39,203 bases of DNA from CAZIKB01 sp964539665 (GTDB taxonomy: Bacteria > Zhuqueibacterota > Zhuqueibacteria > Oceanimicrobiales > Oceanimicrobiaceae): assembly GCA_964539665.1 (NCBI GenBank), contig CAZIKB010000057.1, positions 1 to 39,203 of the forward strand, given 5' to 3'. The notes beneath the pieces were generated by a model that was not told the DNA's origin, ran no database searches, and saw only the letters and a list, made by a program, of their open reading frames with translations. A program made the translations under genes and the position numbers. This document shows positions 24,404 to 33,452 of the stretch, piece after piece; positions within the stretch are counted from its first letter, which is position 1, and the number at the start of each line of letters is the position of its first letter.

Positions 24404-26053
24404 CTATTTTTCACGAAAATTTAGCGACACCCCGGCGCTCCAGATATTATTTGCTCTTTCTGAATAAAATCCATTCCTATCAAATTGCAGGTTCAGTCTT
24501 ATTCGTGTATTGAATAATGGAATTTGGGGTCCCACAAATAAATATACCTTAAGGTTGTCTGTAAAAAGTGCACCAGGCGCGGAGGTTAAAAATCTGCTGT
24601 ATCCAACACCGAAAAAATAACTGGCTGCTGCATCTCCAACAAGAGGGAAATTACAAACGATCTGTAAATCGCTATTTTCTCTAATAAATTTTCCATAATT
24701 AATTTGAAAGTCAAAAACCAGATACGACAAATCTGCTGAGATAATCTGTCTGTTAAATGAATTGCCAATGCCGATTATATATGTAAGTCTTTTTAACCAT
24801 AAAACTGAACCCAGAGGATAATATAAAGAAAAATATCCTTCATAAGCAGAGCTGTGTTTAAAACTCTCTTGCTCTAAACTCAATCCGACTCGAATCCGGT
24901 CTACGATAGAACCTGAAAACTTAGTCGAACCCAAAGTAAAAAAATACCTTGTGATGTTCTTGCCTTTAAATTTAAATGTACTGTTTACTGTAAAGAGAGA
25001 ATGATTATGATCTGCAGCGCTAATCCAAATATTTGTATTTAGATCGTTTACAGTTGGACTGCTCATTAATGAGATTTTACCTGTTGGGTAAAGAGTGTTT
25101 TTGATTTTACTGTTTTCCTTTAATTTGTAATTAAAATTCTTATTAAACTGAATTTTATTATTTGGATTGTTTTCTTCTCTTATGAATTTAAACCAATCAT
25201 TTAAAGTTTCGAGAAAAGCAGTGCTTATTTTTGCATCATCTCTGCTCAGCATATCCTCAGCATGGGTTTGGGTGTTAAAAACTACCAGTGAAAATGGCTG
25301 GTTTTCTTTGGCTCGCTCATATAATTTGACTGAGTGATAGGATTTGGTTAACCAATCATCAGAGCCATGCAGCAGTAAAGCTGGCGCTTTTATTGCCGGG
25401 ATTTCATTAGCAGGCGATGCTTTATTAACCAGTAAAGCTTTATGCATTCCAGCGAAAACCATGTAAGGAATTCTAACCAGACCTGCCCTTTTCAATGCAT
25501 AAAAGCTTGAGAGCAAACCTTCTTGGATTATTTTCATGTCTCCGGAAAGTCTGATATTTATATCCCCCACCCTGTATGGCGCTGCTACTGCAATCACCGA
25601 CTTTATCGCAGCGCTATTTTTTGAAACAGCGCTAAACTTCAGGACAATTTTGGCTCCAATTGAAAAGCCCAGAAGATGGATCTCATCATGCTTATCCCAG
25701 ACCTCCAATTTTGTGGTTAATTCCAGCAAATCCTTTACTTCATTCTCGCCCCAGGAATAGAGTTTTTTACACCAGGTGTAGTCCTTGCCATGTTGAGGGG
25801 GATTCATGATGAGAAATGAATAGTTTATTTTAAAAAAGTTTTTTATGGTATTAAATTCCCGACTTGCATTATGTTGAGTGAATCCCGGTACGCATATAAT
25901 TAGGGGATTATTTTCGTTGCTGGACGTGTCCTGATTAATGTATTGATATCTGATATTTTTAAATTGTTGAATAGCCTCGGTTTGTGGAAAAGTATTAATG
26001 GGCAGGATAAATAATGCTATATTAAAATATATGCTCAGGCGGTACAATTTCAT
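24404..26053 (-). CDS. Exported alpha/beta hydrolase fused to a probable outer-membrane beta-barrel
   Basis: A 549-residue protein. I start at ATG 26053, since AGGCGAGG lies upstream; an in-frame TTG at 26074 is possible. A signal peptide (about 1-24) leads into an alpha/beta hydrolase (about 40-285) with the nucleophile in LGFSIG (S131), an Asp in HGSDDW (232/233) and the His in TQTHAED (H264). After a polar linker (about 290-320) come some 230 residues of alternating short amphipathic strands with aromatic ends, finishing VSLNFREK. This suggests an 8-12-stranded barrel. The enzyme class (esterase, lipase or acyltransferase) is not readable. I know patatin-barrel fusions (PlpD) but not this exact pairing. 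No linked gene explains its role. Confidence 0.65.
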   Translation of the reverse strand: MKLYRLSIYFNIALFILPINTFPQTEAIQQFKNIRYQYINQDTSSNENNPLIICVPGFTQHNASREFNTIKNFFKINYSFLIMNPPQHGKDYTWCKKLYSWGENEVKDLLELTTKLEVWDKHDEIHLLGFSIGAKIVLKFSAVSKNSAAIKSVIAVAAPYRVGDINIRLSGDMKIIQEGLLSSFYALKRAGLVRIPYMVFAGMHKALLVNKASPANEIPAIKAPALLLHGSDDWLTKSYHSVKLYERAKENQPFSLVVFNTQTHAEDMLSRDDAKISTAFLETLNDWFKFIREENNPNNKIQFNKNFNYKLKENSKIKNTLYPTGKISLMSSPTVNDLNTNIWISAADHNHSLFTVNSTFKFKGKNITRYFFTLGSTKFSGSIVDRIRVGLSLEQESFKHSSAYEGYFSLYYPLGSVLWLKRLTYIIGIGNSFNRQIISADLSYLVFDFQINYGKFIRENSDLQIVCNFPLVGDAAASYFFGVGYSRFLTSAPGALFTDNLKVYLFVGPQIPLFNTRIRLNLQFDRNGFYSERANNIWSAGVSLNFREK

Positions 26054-26166
26054 ATGACTGCCTCGCCTATACAAGTATTCTTTGTGAGAATGGGATCATC
26101 GGATTTAAATTGAATGCCCTGATTTAATTGGCGTTGTGTTATTCAACTATAAATTCAAAGTGTATA

Positions 26167-27345
26167 TTAATTTTCACAATTAAAGATCTGATTTAACCGT
26201 TCTATCCCCTTCATAAGTCTTTCCGGCGATTCCCCGGTGAAGCAGAGTCGAATGTAGTCACCGTAGTCTTTTCCAAACACATCGCCGGGCGCAACTGAAA
26301 CTCCATTATCCAGACAAGTCTCAATGAGCTGCCAGTAATCCCGGCCATTTAAATATTTGCTCACCGGAAAAAATACAAAATAGGTGCCTTCTGGTTTCCA
26401 AAAATCAATGTTTAGATTTTCAATAATCAGATCACGCAGCTCCTGATAATGCTTTTGCACGGAAGGCAGCCACTGGTTGCGGGTCTTGACAGGTTCGACC
26501 ATCATGTACTGCGCAATTGTCGAAGGGCTGTACAGTTGGTGCACCATCAATTTGTTGAGATTTTTTACGACATCTTCATTTGCAACCACATAGCCCAAAC
26601 GCAATCCTGCAAACATGAATGATTTCGAAAAGGTGAAAATGGAGAGCGTTTGTTCGAGCATTCCAGGAAAGCTGGCGCTCGAAACATGCGAACGACTATC
26701 GAAAGTCAGGCCATCGTAAGCTTCGTCTGAAATGAGCCACAATTTGTGCACACGAGCAAATTCCGCAATTTGCTGCAATTGCTCCAGTTTGAGTACCTTG
26801 CCGCTGGGATTGTTCGGAGAATTGAGATAAATGGCTACTGACTTTGAGGTTAAAAATTGATCGAGGTATTTTTGAATATTCAAGTTCTCTTCTTCAAATA
26901 GCCGCGTGTAAAATGGAATCTCGATGATATTACCGCCAGCTATTTTCACCATTCCGAAGAAAAACGGCCAGGCTGGCGTAAGTATCAAAACATCATCTCC
27001 AGGATCGACCAGACTCATCACACTGACACTCAGGGCATTAGTCGCACCATTGGTTATTAAAATATTATCTTTGTGCGCATCCAAATTATTGTCTGATTGT
27101 ATTTTTTCCGTCAGAGCCTCTCTTAACGGATCAATTCCAAAAGTATTGCAGTACCGGTTAAAATCTTTGTGCTTATCTAAAACGGAAGAATCAATTGGCA
27201 GGGGATAGCTTGGTGGTAAATACGTATCCCCGATATGCAGTTTAATTAAATTGTCACCTTGTACGGCCATTTTCGTACGATATTTTTCGAATACTGATCC
27301 AGTGATATGATTGGCGTGGTTGGAAAAGATCGGGAATTTAGGCAT
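26167..27345 (-). CDS. Class I/II pyridoxal-phosphate aminotransferase
   Basis: A 392-residue fold-type I aminotransferase. The PLP-phosphate loop ITNGATNALS (about 97-106), NSPNNPSGK (about 173-181), the Asp/Tyr pair in ISDEAYDGL, the Schiff-base lysine in FSKSFMFAGLRLGY (about residue 235) and the substrate-binding Arg in YIRLCFTG near the C-terminus are all present. The amino-donor and acceptor specificity cannot be decided; aspartate/aromatic aminotransferase-like enzymes share this pattern. GAGGGG precedes the ATG. Length is normal and no biosynthetic neighbours give a pathway. Confidence 0.9.
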   Translation of the reverse strand: MPKFPIFSNHANHITGSVFEKYRTKMAVQGDNLIKLHIGDTYLPPSYPLPIDSSVLDKHKDFNRYCNTFGIDPLREALTEKIQSDNNLDAHKDNILITNGATNALSVSVMSLVDPGDDVLILTPAWPFFFGMVKIAGGNIIEIPFYTRLFEEENLNIQKYLDQFLTSKSVAIYLNSPNNPSGKVLKLEQLQQIAEFARVHKLWLISDEAYDGLTFDSRSHVSSASFPGMLEQTLSIFTFSKSFMFAGLRLGYVVANEDVVKNLNKLMVHQLYSPSTIAQYMMVEPVKTRNQWLPSVQKHYQELRDLIIENLNIDFWKPEGTYFVFFPVSKYLNGRDYWQLIETCLDNGVSVAPGDVFGKDYGDYIRLCFTGESPERLMKGIERLNQIFNCEN

Positions 27346-27423
27346 GGATTACCCCTCTTAATTATCTTATCAAAGTGAACATAAATATTAAAATAAATTG
27401 TAAATCATACTTTTGCTATTGAT

Positions 27424-27915
27424 TCAACTCAAAATATCTAAATCCACAAGTACCTGCTCCGCTTGTATCACTTCATTGCATGGAACCAATATCTTTATTT
27501 CATTTATGTTATGTCCGGCGTGAGCTCCAGTTGTATGAAATAAGCTGACACCTGATCCTCTTGCTCCTGCTCTTCGAAAAAACAGGAACGGATTTAGTCC
27601 GGCTTCTTCCAGACATCCTTGTGCATATTGTGCCAGGCTTTCATCGCCCACGCCAAATATCTTGGCCTTGCCTTCGAAAATTTCGTAGTCATCATGATCG
27701 CCACATAAGAATAAATCGTTTACCCAACTGCCACATTCAATGCAATGTGGTTCTGCACAGATGATGCAAACCCCGTCTGCTTTTTGTTCGGGATGCTGTT
27801 TACAGAAAAATTCTTCATCAAACAAACTTCCGCAGTTGGGGCAAAAATTATCTGTTTCATTAACATCAAAATTACATTGACTGCAAGTATATTCATTTGT
27901 ATCTGAATCATTCAT
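27424..27915 (-). CDS. Zinc-ribbon, B-box-like and DUF2007-type domain protein
   Basis: A 163-residue cytoplasmic protein with three parts. A zinc ribbon comes first (CSQC and CPNC, about 11-30). A second Cys/His cluster follows (FCKQHPEQKADGVCIIC, then CIEC and LCGDH, about 38-75), like a B-box zinc finger. The C-terminal domain (about 85-163: KIFGVGDESLAQYAQGCLEE and a final ILVPCNEVIQAEQVLVD) resembles DUF2007, called putative signal-transducing. No function can be given; protein-protein contact through the zinc modules is a reasonable guess. It stands alone, divergent from the EamA gene, with no consensus promoter seen. Confidence 0.7.
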   Translation of the reverse strand: MNDSDTNEYTCSQCNFDVNETDNFCPNCGSLFDEEFFCKQHPEQKADGVCIICAEPHCIECGSWVNDLFLCGDHDDYEIFEGKAKIFGVGDESLAQYAQGCLEEAGLNPFLFFRRAGARGSGVSLFHTTGAHAGHNINEIKILVPCNEVIQAEQVLVDLDILS

Positions 27916-28149
27916 TGAGATCTCTTTTTAGTTTTTTGAATAAATGACGCCGACGCTTATTTTAATTATATGGATATTATTATAAAAAGTCAAAAATTAA
28001 ACATGTTTTGCAACAAATGAATTACCATAACAATATTCTTTTCAGAAGAAAAAAATGGTTCTCATTTTGTTAAACAGGTCTCAGCTATTGAATTTTTAAT
28101 TCTCTTTTCATATCTTACTTTTTCTTATTTAAAGGAAAATAGAAACCGA

Positions 28150-29049
28150 ATGAACCTTCCCTTTTTGGTTTGGCTGTTATTGAGTACGATCTGGGGCTCG
28201 ACCTGGCTGGTTATAAAAATTGGCCTTGAAGAACTACCTCCCTTTACCTTTGCTGGAATTCGATTTTTAATCGCCCTCATTCCCTTAGCTTTTTTGGTCG
28301 TGGTGCGACGTCCAACATTTCCCAGAAGTCTGCATGATTGGTGGTTGATTTTATACACGGGTTTTCTGACTTTCAGTGTGAATTATGGCTTGATATTTTG
28401 GGGAGAAAAATACATCTCGTCTGGATTGACCGCAATTCTTTATACAACCCTGCCTCTTTTTGGTCTTGTGATAGCTCATTTTTACCTGCCATCTGAACCG
28501 ATGACACTGATGAAGACTTCAGGAGTTTTGCTGGGAATTCTTGGCGTAACCATTATTTTTGCAAATCAACTTCATCTTGATAATATAGATGCCATCTGGG
28601 GAGCGGCGGCAATCATAGTAGCTTCTTTTTTAACCGCTTATGCCGGCATTAAAATCAAAGGGTTTAAAAAACAATTTGATCCTCTGGTACTTACAACGGG
28701 TCAAATGTTGATTGGCTTTGTTCCTTTACTTATTTTGGGCTTAGTTTATGAAGGCGATCCTTTCTCCCTGAATTGGACTCTGAAAGCCTGGATGGCGTTG
28801 TTCTATCTCGCATTTATAGGTTCTTCGCTTACGTTTGTTTTACTGTACTGGTTGTATAAAAAGATGGAAGTCACAAAAACCCAGCTCATCCCTTTCGCCA
28901 GTACGATCATTGCGGTTATTTTAGGGTGGTTGATACTGGATGAGGAATTTAACTGGAAATCGATTATCGGCGGATTGAGTATTCTGATCGGTCTCGTTCT
29001 AACGAGTTGGGGTTATAAACGAATAGAAAACGGTCGCAATAAATTTTAA
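28150..29049 (+). CDS. EamA/DMT superfamily transporter
   Basis: A 299-residue membrane protein with ten hydrophobic segments arranged as two EamA repeats (about 4-135 and 150-290). It carries the family's opening LLSTIWGSTWLVIKIGL and closing second-repeat features (LIPFASTIIAVILGWLILDE). DMT exporters move amino acids, nucleosides or other small metabolites; the substrate is unknown. AAAGGA lies upstream of the ATG. Repeat copy B follows the gene, with no separate terminator visible. Confidence 0.9.
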   Translation: MNLPFLVWLLLSTIWGSTWLVIKIGLEELPPFTFAGIRFLIALIPLAFLVVVRRPTFPRSLHDWWLILYTGFLTFSVNYGLIFWGEKYISSGLTAILYTTLPLFGLVIAHFYLPSEPMTLMKTSGVLLGILGVTIIFANQLHLDNIDAIWGAAAIIVASFLTAYAGIKIKGFKKQFDPLVLTTGQMLIGFVPLLILGLVYEGDPFSLNWTLKAWMALFYLAFIGSSLTFVLLYWLYKKMEVTKTQLIPFASTIIAVILGWLILDEEFNWKSIIGGLSILIGLVLTSWGYKRIENGRNKF

Positions 29050-29104
29050 ACACGTTTGAAACCGTAAGTTTTGGTACAGAAAATGACTTGCCTTCACTAA
29101 ACCA

Positions 29105-29260
29105 CGGTTATCCAGTTAGCCAGCAGAGGCCATTAAATTGTCAGTCCGAATCCGCTGTGGCGGGTGAGGAAGCTGATTTCTGTCAATTTTGCGCTTATTC
29201 TCAAAGTCAGATTTCTCATTAACGTTCGAACTGACAGCAGCGGAGCAAAATGGATAACCG
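29105..29260 (+). repeat. Dispersed palindromic element, copy B
   Basis: It runs from CGGTTATCC to GGATAACCG, perfect inverted ends of nine bases, and by eye differs from copy A (23299-23453) at roughly one base in ten. The interior pairs with itself (GTGAGGAAGCTGATTT with AGTCAGATTTCTCAT), so the whole unit can fold as one hairpin. No flanking duplication is evident here. It lies between EamA and the YwaF-like gene. Confidence 0.7.
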
Positions 29261-29325
29261 AGTTACTTAACTCCAAAAGTTTAGAAAAAGTGTAAATAGA
29301 ACACATCCAGAAAGGAGATCACTTC

Positions 29326-30063
29326 ATGCCAGAATCTCAGGATCATTCGTTTGATTTATTCGGTGAGCAGCACTTACTGGTTATGCTTATCATTCTAATT
29401 CTAACGATTGGGATTCCATATCTGGTAAAAAAGGCATATTCAGAACGACTCATACGAATAGTTGCGGTCTGTTTAGCTATTATATTATTGTTGACCAGAT
29501 TAGGTGAACCTGTTTATCGAATTGTATTGGGACGTGCCTGGCCGACTCTTCTGCCATTGCATTTGTGTGATGTTGGCGCTTTTATAACCTGCATTATGTT
29601 GCTCAATCGCAATTATTTTCTTTACGAGCTCAATTACTTTTGGGCGCTGGGCGGGACTGTACAAGCTGTTCTGACGCCTGACCTTTTGGTTGGATACTCA
29701 AATATTGATTTTCTAATTTACTTTCTAACACATGGCCTCATCATTATCAGCGCTATTTATGCAACAGTTCTTTTTCAGTACCGGCCCACAATGAAATCAA
29801 TTTGGCGGACATACTTAGCAACCCTTTTATACACATTGATCATTATTCCGGTAAATTTAATTCTAAACACAAACTACCTTTACATTTGTCAAAAACCAGC
29901 CATGCCATCCTTACTTGATTATTTTGGCCCCTGGCCATGGTATGTGCTGACTCTTGTCGTGGTTGCCCCTATTGTATTTTTCATTTACTACAGTCCATTC
30001 TGGATTGTGGATTTTATCAAGAGGCAATCCTGCAAGTTGAAATATAATAAATTCATTGCTTAG
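29326..30063 (+). CDS. YwaF/TIGR02206-family integral membrane protein
   Basis: A 245-residue protein with seven membrane helices. LFGEQHLLVMLIILI opens the protein, and LPLHLCDVGAFI (about 90-101) matches the conserved lP-L-H-L-C motif of the YwaF-type family. A later stretch near residue 205 (PWPWYVLTLVVVAP) is also family-like. The function of the family is not known. AAAGGAGATC precedes the ATG. Neighbours are a transporter and, convergently, a DUF5916 protein; a palindromic repeat separates the latter. Confidence 0.8.
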   Translation: MPESQDHSFDLFGEQHLLVMLIILILTIGIPYLVKKAYSERLIRIVAVCLAIILLLTRLGEPVYRIVLGRAWPTLLPLHLCDVGAFITCIMLLNRNYFLYELNYFWALGGTVQAVLTPDLLVGYSNIDFLIYFLTHGLIIISAIYATVLFQYRPTMKSIWRTYLATLLYTLIIIPVNLILNTNYLYICQKPAMPSLLDYFGPWPWYVLTLVVVAPIVFFIYYSPFWIVDFIKRQSCKLKYNKFIA

Positions 30064-30121
30064 AAGCCTTCACAATCCAAAGGGTGTTTTATACAAAAGA
30101 AACGACTTGACAGCTCTTTCA

Positions 30122-30216
30122 TGTCATTGCGAACGACCGACGGAAGTGAAGCAATCTCCTGATGTATTACTGGGAGATTGCTTCACCCCGTAAAAAATAC
30201 GGGGTTCGTAATGACA
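30122..30216. repeat. Palindromic intergenic repeat of the GTCATTGCGA...GCAATCTC type
   Basis: Outer arms TGTCATT (30122-30128) and AATGACA (30210-30216), then CGAAC/GTTCG, then GTGAAGCAATCTCC with GGGAGATTGCTTCAC. Nested inside is CCCCGTA-AAAAA-TACGGGG. This resembles a palindrome family seen between genes in many bacterial genomes. It lies between the convergent YwaF-like and DUF5916 genes and could act as a bidirectional terminator. Confidence 0.75.
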
Positions 30217-30276
30217 GTACTCATAGTGCTTCCTAAAAGGATTTGACTTCTATTGTAATTCCTGTATCTAACTTAA

Positions 30277-32991
30277 TTAAGGATTAATCCAATAACTCAA
30301 TTTTACTAAAAAAATATTATCCGAATCTGCTTTAAATAGATCTTCAATATCGCGTCGAAAATTCAAGCTACCCGGATTTTCATCATCAGAACGGTCATGG
30401 GTCCATACTAAATACAGGGTTGAACCCGGAGCTAATTCCCATCGCAGAAGCGCTGTGCCTCTTAATGATTTAAAATTAAAATCTGGATTGTCAATTGTAA
30501 AATTATTCTGTTCAGTCCCGTCAGGGTCAATTTCATACTCATCACCAATAGCAGTAATTCTTGTACCACTCTCACCATAACTGATAAAATCAAAACTGCG
30601 CGGTCTGGCTAATTCCTTGAAATTCGAGTACTGACCCGCAGCGAGTAATGGTTGTAAATACAATTGAAAACTCAAACGCGGTGTAAAGGTATAGTTCATT
30701 CGTATGGATGCAGAAACTCGTTTTTGATTTAAAATAGCAAATAAATAGCGGGTCCCAAACGTATGTTTGGCAGACAAATCTTCATGTGACGTGACCCATT
30801 GTGCGACAGCATGGTCTTTATAATACCGCGGGGAAAATCTAATTTCCATTCGAGAATTGGGCTTCCATGTCAGGCCCGAGCTAATCGAATAATCCCACCC
30901 GCCAGGCCGGTTTGCACTATAATTACCCGAAAGACTTAAAACAATGTTTTTACGGTTATCACTATTGAAAGACAGATCCAAAAAATATCCAGCTGGATCT
31001 TTCATGATTGGGCCGCCACGAGTCCGACCAATGTCCAGCGTCTCGGGAAAGTAACCTGAATCGAAATTAAAGCCATAATAATTTAGAAATTGACCATTAA
31101 AAAACAGCATCACGCCTTCATCGGTGTGGTTACCATCAAAATCAAAATTCCTGAAATTTGAAACAAAGAGGCTGGCATTACGAAATATTTTTCCAGGTTG
31201 ATACCAGCGATATCCCAGCACCAGGTGTTGATTAATTATGTTGCCCCGCCAATGAAATCCAAGATCATTGGTTTCAAAACCAGGAGAAGTAACACCTATT
31301 GCTGTATTTAGAAAAAAATTGCCTTTCTCTTTATTCAATGCAATTCGGCCAGCCCATCCATTTAATGAAGTCCGAGTTGTATCAAGAGTTACAAACTTAA
31401 TATCCGGGCGTTGATAATAATGCTGCGGAGATTTCTGCAAGTCGGTAATGACCGAATCGTTGCCTGAAAGATATGAAGCGCCGATCCATCCATTCAGAGC
31501 CCACTTTTTATCTTGTCCGATAAAAACATAGCCGTCTAATCCACCTGTGAAAGCCTTATTTCTCAGGGTATTACGCAAATTATCAGTGTGTAAATTTCGC
31601 ACAACTGATGTGCCTAAAAATCCCAGTCCAAAGCGATTATCATTGAAATTTTTAAACGTGCGCAGAATGGTGTAAGAAGTGAGCGGTTCCACATCTTCTT
31701 CAAACCGTACTCCTACCGAATCGATAACGTCTGCCACCTCGCGCGCAGTCACGGCCTGAAGAGCGGCAATTTCCCAGTTGTGTTTTGTCTTTCCAGAGAT
31801 TTTGGCGGCAGCGAGAATGGTGCTATTTGCCGGAATATTGACTTCACCTTCATGGGTGGGATCGGCCTGCGGTCTTCGACCGATGCGGCGGCTGTAAAAA
31901 AAGTCGGGGCTGCCGTAATTGAATCCCCAGTTGCTGGTGGCCCCGCGGTGTCCGAAAGAAAATATGCCGGCGCCCTCAATAAAAAATGGGCGTTTCTCTT
32001 CAAAATAGGTTTCAAAAGCTGAAAGGTTAACCACCGCAGGATCTAATTCTACCTGACCAAAATCAGGATTAATGGTACCATCCAGAGTGAAATTTGATCC
32101 AAGTCCAATTTTTATATCCGCGCCAATGTTCTTATAGAAACTGCGATTTCGGTTGAAAGGATCATCTGAAGAGTAATTGAGGAATTTCCCGCTGGCTACT
32201 GCGTATGGTAAAAATTCAATTCGGCGCGGCGGCTGTATATTTTTAATCCCCACGAGTGAAGGATACATGGATACATGCTTGTTGCTTTCTTTTGGAGCTT
32301 CCACAAGATAAGAAGTTTCTTGCTTCCGTTGAATAAATCGTTTTACATTAAATCCCCAGACGTATTCTTCCTTTTTAGTAAAGCGCAATTGGGAATAAGG
32401 AATGCGCATTTCAACGGTCCATCCCTGAGAATCCAGGTGGACGCCATATTCCCAAACCCCGTCCCAGGTATTGTCGAACCAGGAATCATTAGATATGGTT
32501 CCATCTTCAATAGAGCCAGCGGGATTGACCGTAAAGTAGAATCCTGTTTGCTTATCATGATAACTGTCAATGCCAACAGCAAAATAATCAGAATCCAAAT
32601 CCTGATCTCGGCGACCGAGACGCGCAACGATGGAATCCGGGGACTGGTCATACATTCTGGCTGCAACATAAATCGCTTCATCATCATACGCCACCCAGAC
32701 AATGGTCCTTTCTGTGGCTGGATTTCCTTCGTTGGGATCTTCCTGGGTAAATCCTGTGACTCCGGGCTGCTGCCAGACTTTTTCACTTAAGACGCCATCC
32801 AGATCAACAGAACCGTTTAATCGATACGTGGGTACTGCTTTGGGCTGGTCATAAAAATCTATATGTTCAATATCTATTTTAGCAGGAGAAATACCATTCC
32901 GATTCTGTGCAGAAATATTTTGAGTAAACAGGAATACTATTATGCTGAGCTGGAGTAGACGTTTGAAAATAGCGTAATTAAAAAAGAGCAT
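30277..32991 (-). CDS. DUF5916 protein with N-terminal CBM9-like domain
   Basis: A 904-residue exported protein. A signal peptide (about 1-28) is followed by a carbohydrate-binding-9-like domain (about 55-235: VDLDGVLSEKVWQQ, ERTIVWVAYDDEAIYVAARM, FTVNPAGSIEDG, WTVEMRIPYSQLRF). The remaining 650 residues are beta-rich DUF5916 sequence with FFIEGAGIF near 340 and many short amphipathic strands, consistent with an outer-membrane barrel and ending in alternating hydrophobic residues. Such proteins are widespread in Bacteroidetes-like bacteria; the ligand is unknown and glycan binding is inferred from the first domain. AGGTGG precedes the ATG. It is divergent from the M1 peptidase. Confidence 0.85.
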   Translation of the reverse strand: MLFFNYAIFKRLLQLSIIVFLFTQNISAQNRNGISPAKIDIEHIDFYDQPKAVPTYRLNGSVDLDGVLSEKVWQQPGVTGFTQEDPNEGNPATERTIVWVAYDDEAIYVAARMYDQSPDSIVARLGRRDQDLDSDYFAVGIDSYHDKQTGFYFTVNPAGSIEDGTISNDSWFDNTWDGVWEYGVHLDSQGWTVEMRIPYSQLRFTKKEEYVWGFNVKRFIQRKQETSYLVEAPKESNKHVSMYPSLVGIKNIQPPRRIEFLPYAVASGKFLNYSSDDPFNRNRSFYKNIGADIKIGLGSNFTLDGTINPDFGQVELDPAVVNLSAFETYFEEKRPFFIEGAGIFSFGHRGATSNWGFNYGSPDFFYSRRIGRRPQADPTHEGEVNIPANSTILAAAKISGKTKHNWEIAALQAVTAREVADVIDSVGVRFEEDVEPLTSYTILRTFKNFNDNRFGLGFLGTSVVRNLHTDNLRNTLRNKAFTGGLDGYVFIGQDKKWALNGWIGASYLSGNDSVITDLQKSPQHYYQRPDIKFVTLDTTRTSLNGWAGRIALNKEKGNFFLNTAIGVTSPGFETNDLGFHWRGNIINQHLVLGYRWYQPGKIFRNASLFVSNFRNFDFDGNHTDEGVMLFFNGQFLNYYGFNFDSGYFPETLDIGRTRGGPIMKDPAGYFLDLSFNSDNRKNIVLSLSGNYSANRPGGWDYSISSGLTWKPNSRMEIRFSPRYYKDHAVAQWVTSHEDLSAKHTFGTRYLFAILNQKRVSASIRMNYTFTPRLSFQLYLQPLLAAGQYSNFKELARPRSFDFISYGESGTRITAIGDEYEIDPDGTEQNNFTIDNPDFNFKSLRGTALLRWELAPGSTLYLVWTHDRSDDENPGSLNFRRDIEDLFKADSDNIFLVKLSYWINP

Positions 32992-33452
32992 GGACCACCT
33001 GAATAGTTATTGTTAATAATTTAATCAATTATGCGTATAAAAGATTCTGGGCGATTTGAAATGGCTTTCATTCTACTAAATTAAAGAAGAGCCTCAATTA
33101 TAATAAGACGCTTTTTTTTAAAGAAAGGTTATAAAATAATTTTCCTTTTTTTATCAAATTTATGTATTAAAATATAAAGGAGATTAACTAAAAGCAATCA
33201 CGACCTACGCGGTAGTTTTATTGGAAGAAACGCAGTGGCAATCGACACGATTGCGTTACAATAGCCGAGCGTTTTCTAAAAGCTGTGTTCATTTTTAATA
33301 GAGTGAAGTATCGAAGCCTGACAAAATATTTGCACTTTTCTCTTGAACTTATTAAAAATTATCTTTATTTATGCAATGCCGAATCATGTGGTCATAAACA
33401 TATCACTTTCAGTCCATTTTCAAAGTATTCAAATAAATTGGAGGAAACAATT
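32992..33452. other. Gene-free divergent intergenic region
   Basis: About 460 AT-rich bases between the DUF5916 and M1 peptidase starts. I see a short perfect hairpin GCAATCG-ACA-CGATTGC at 33238-33254, a Shine-Dalgarno-like AAAGGAG near 33177 without a usable start, and only weak promoter matches (TTGAAC at 33343). The reading frame that extends the M1 gene upstream to 33285 lacks coding character. Confidence 0.5.

Noticed and set aside
32275..32790. Plus-strand 171-codon ORF inside the DUF5916 gene
   Set aside because: It is an antisense shadow of a well-supported gene. The opposite strand carries the CBM9-like motifs.
33285..33452. Longer N-terminus for the M1 peptidase
   Set aside because: The frame is open to 33285, but the ATG at 33453 has GGAGG upstream and begins directly with a signal peptide, so the extra 56 codons are leader DNA.
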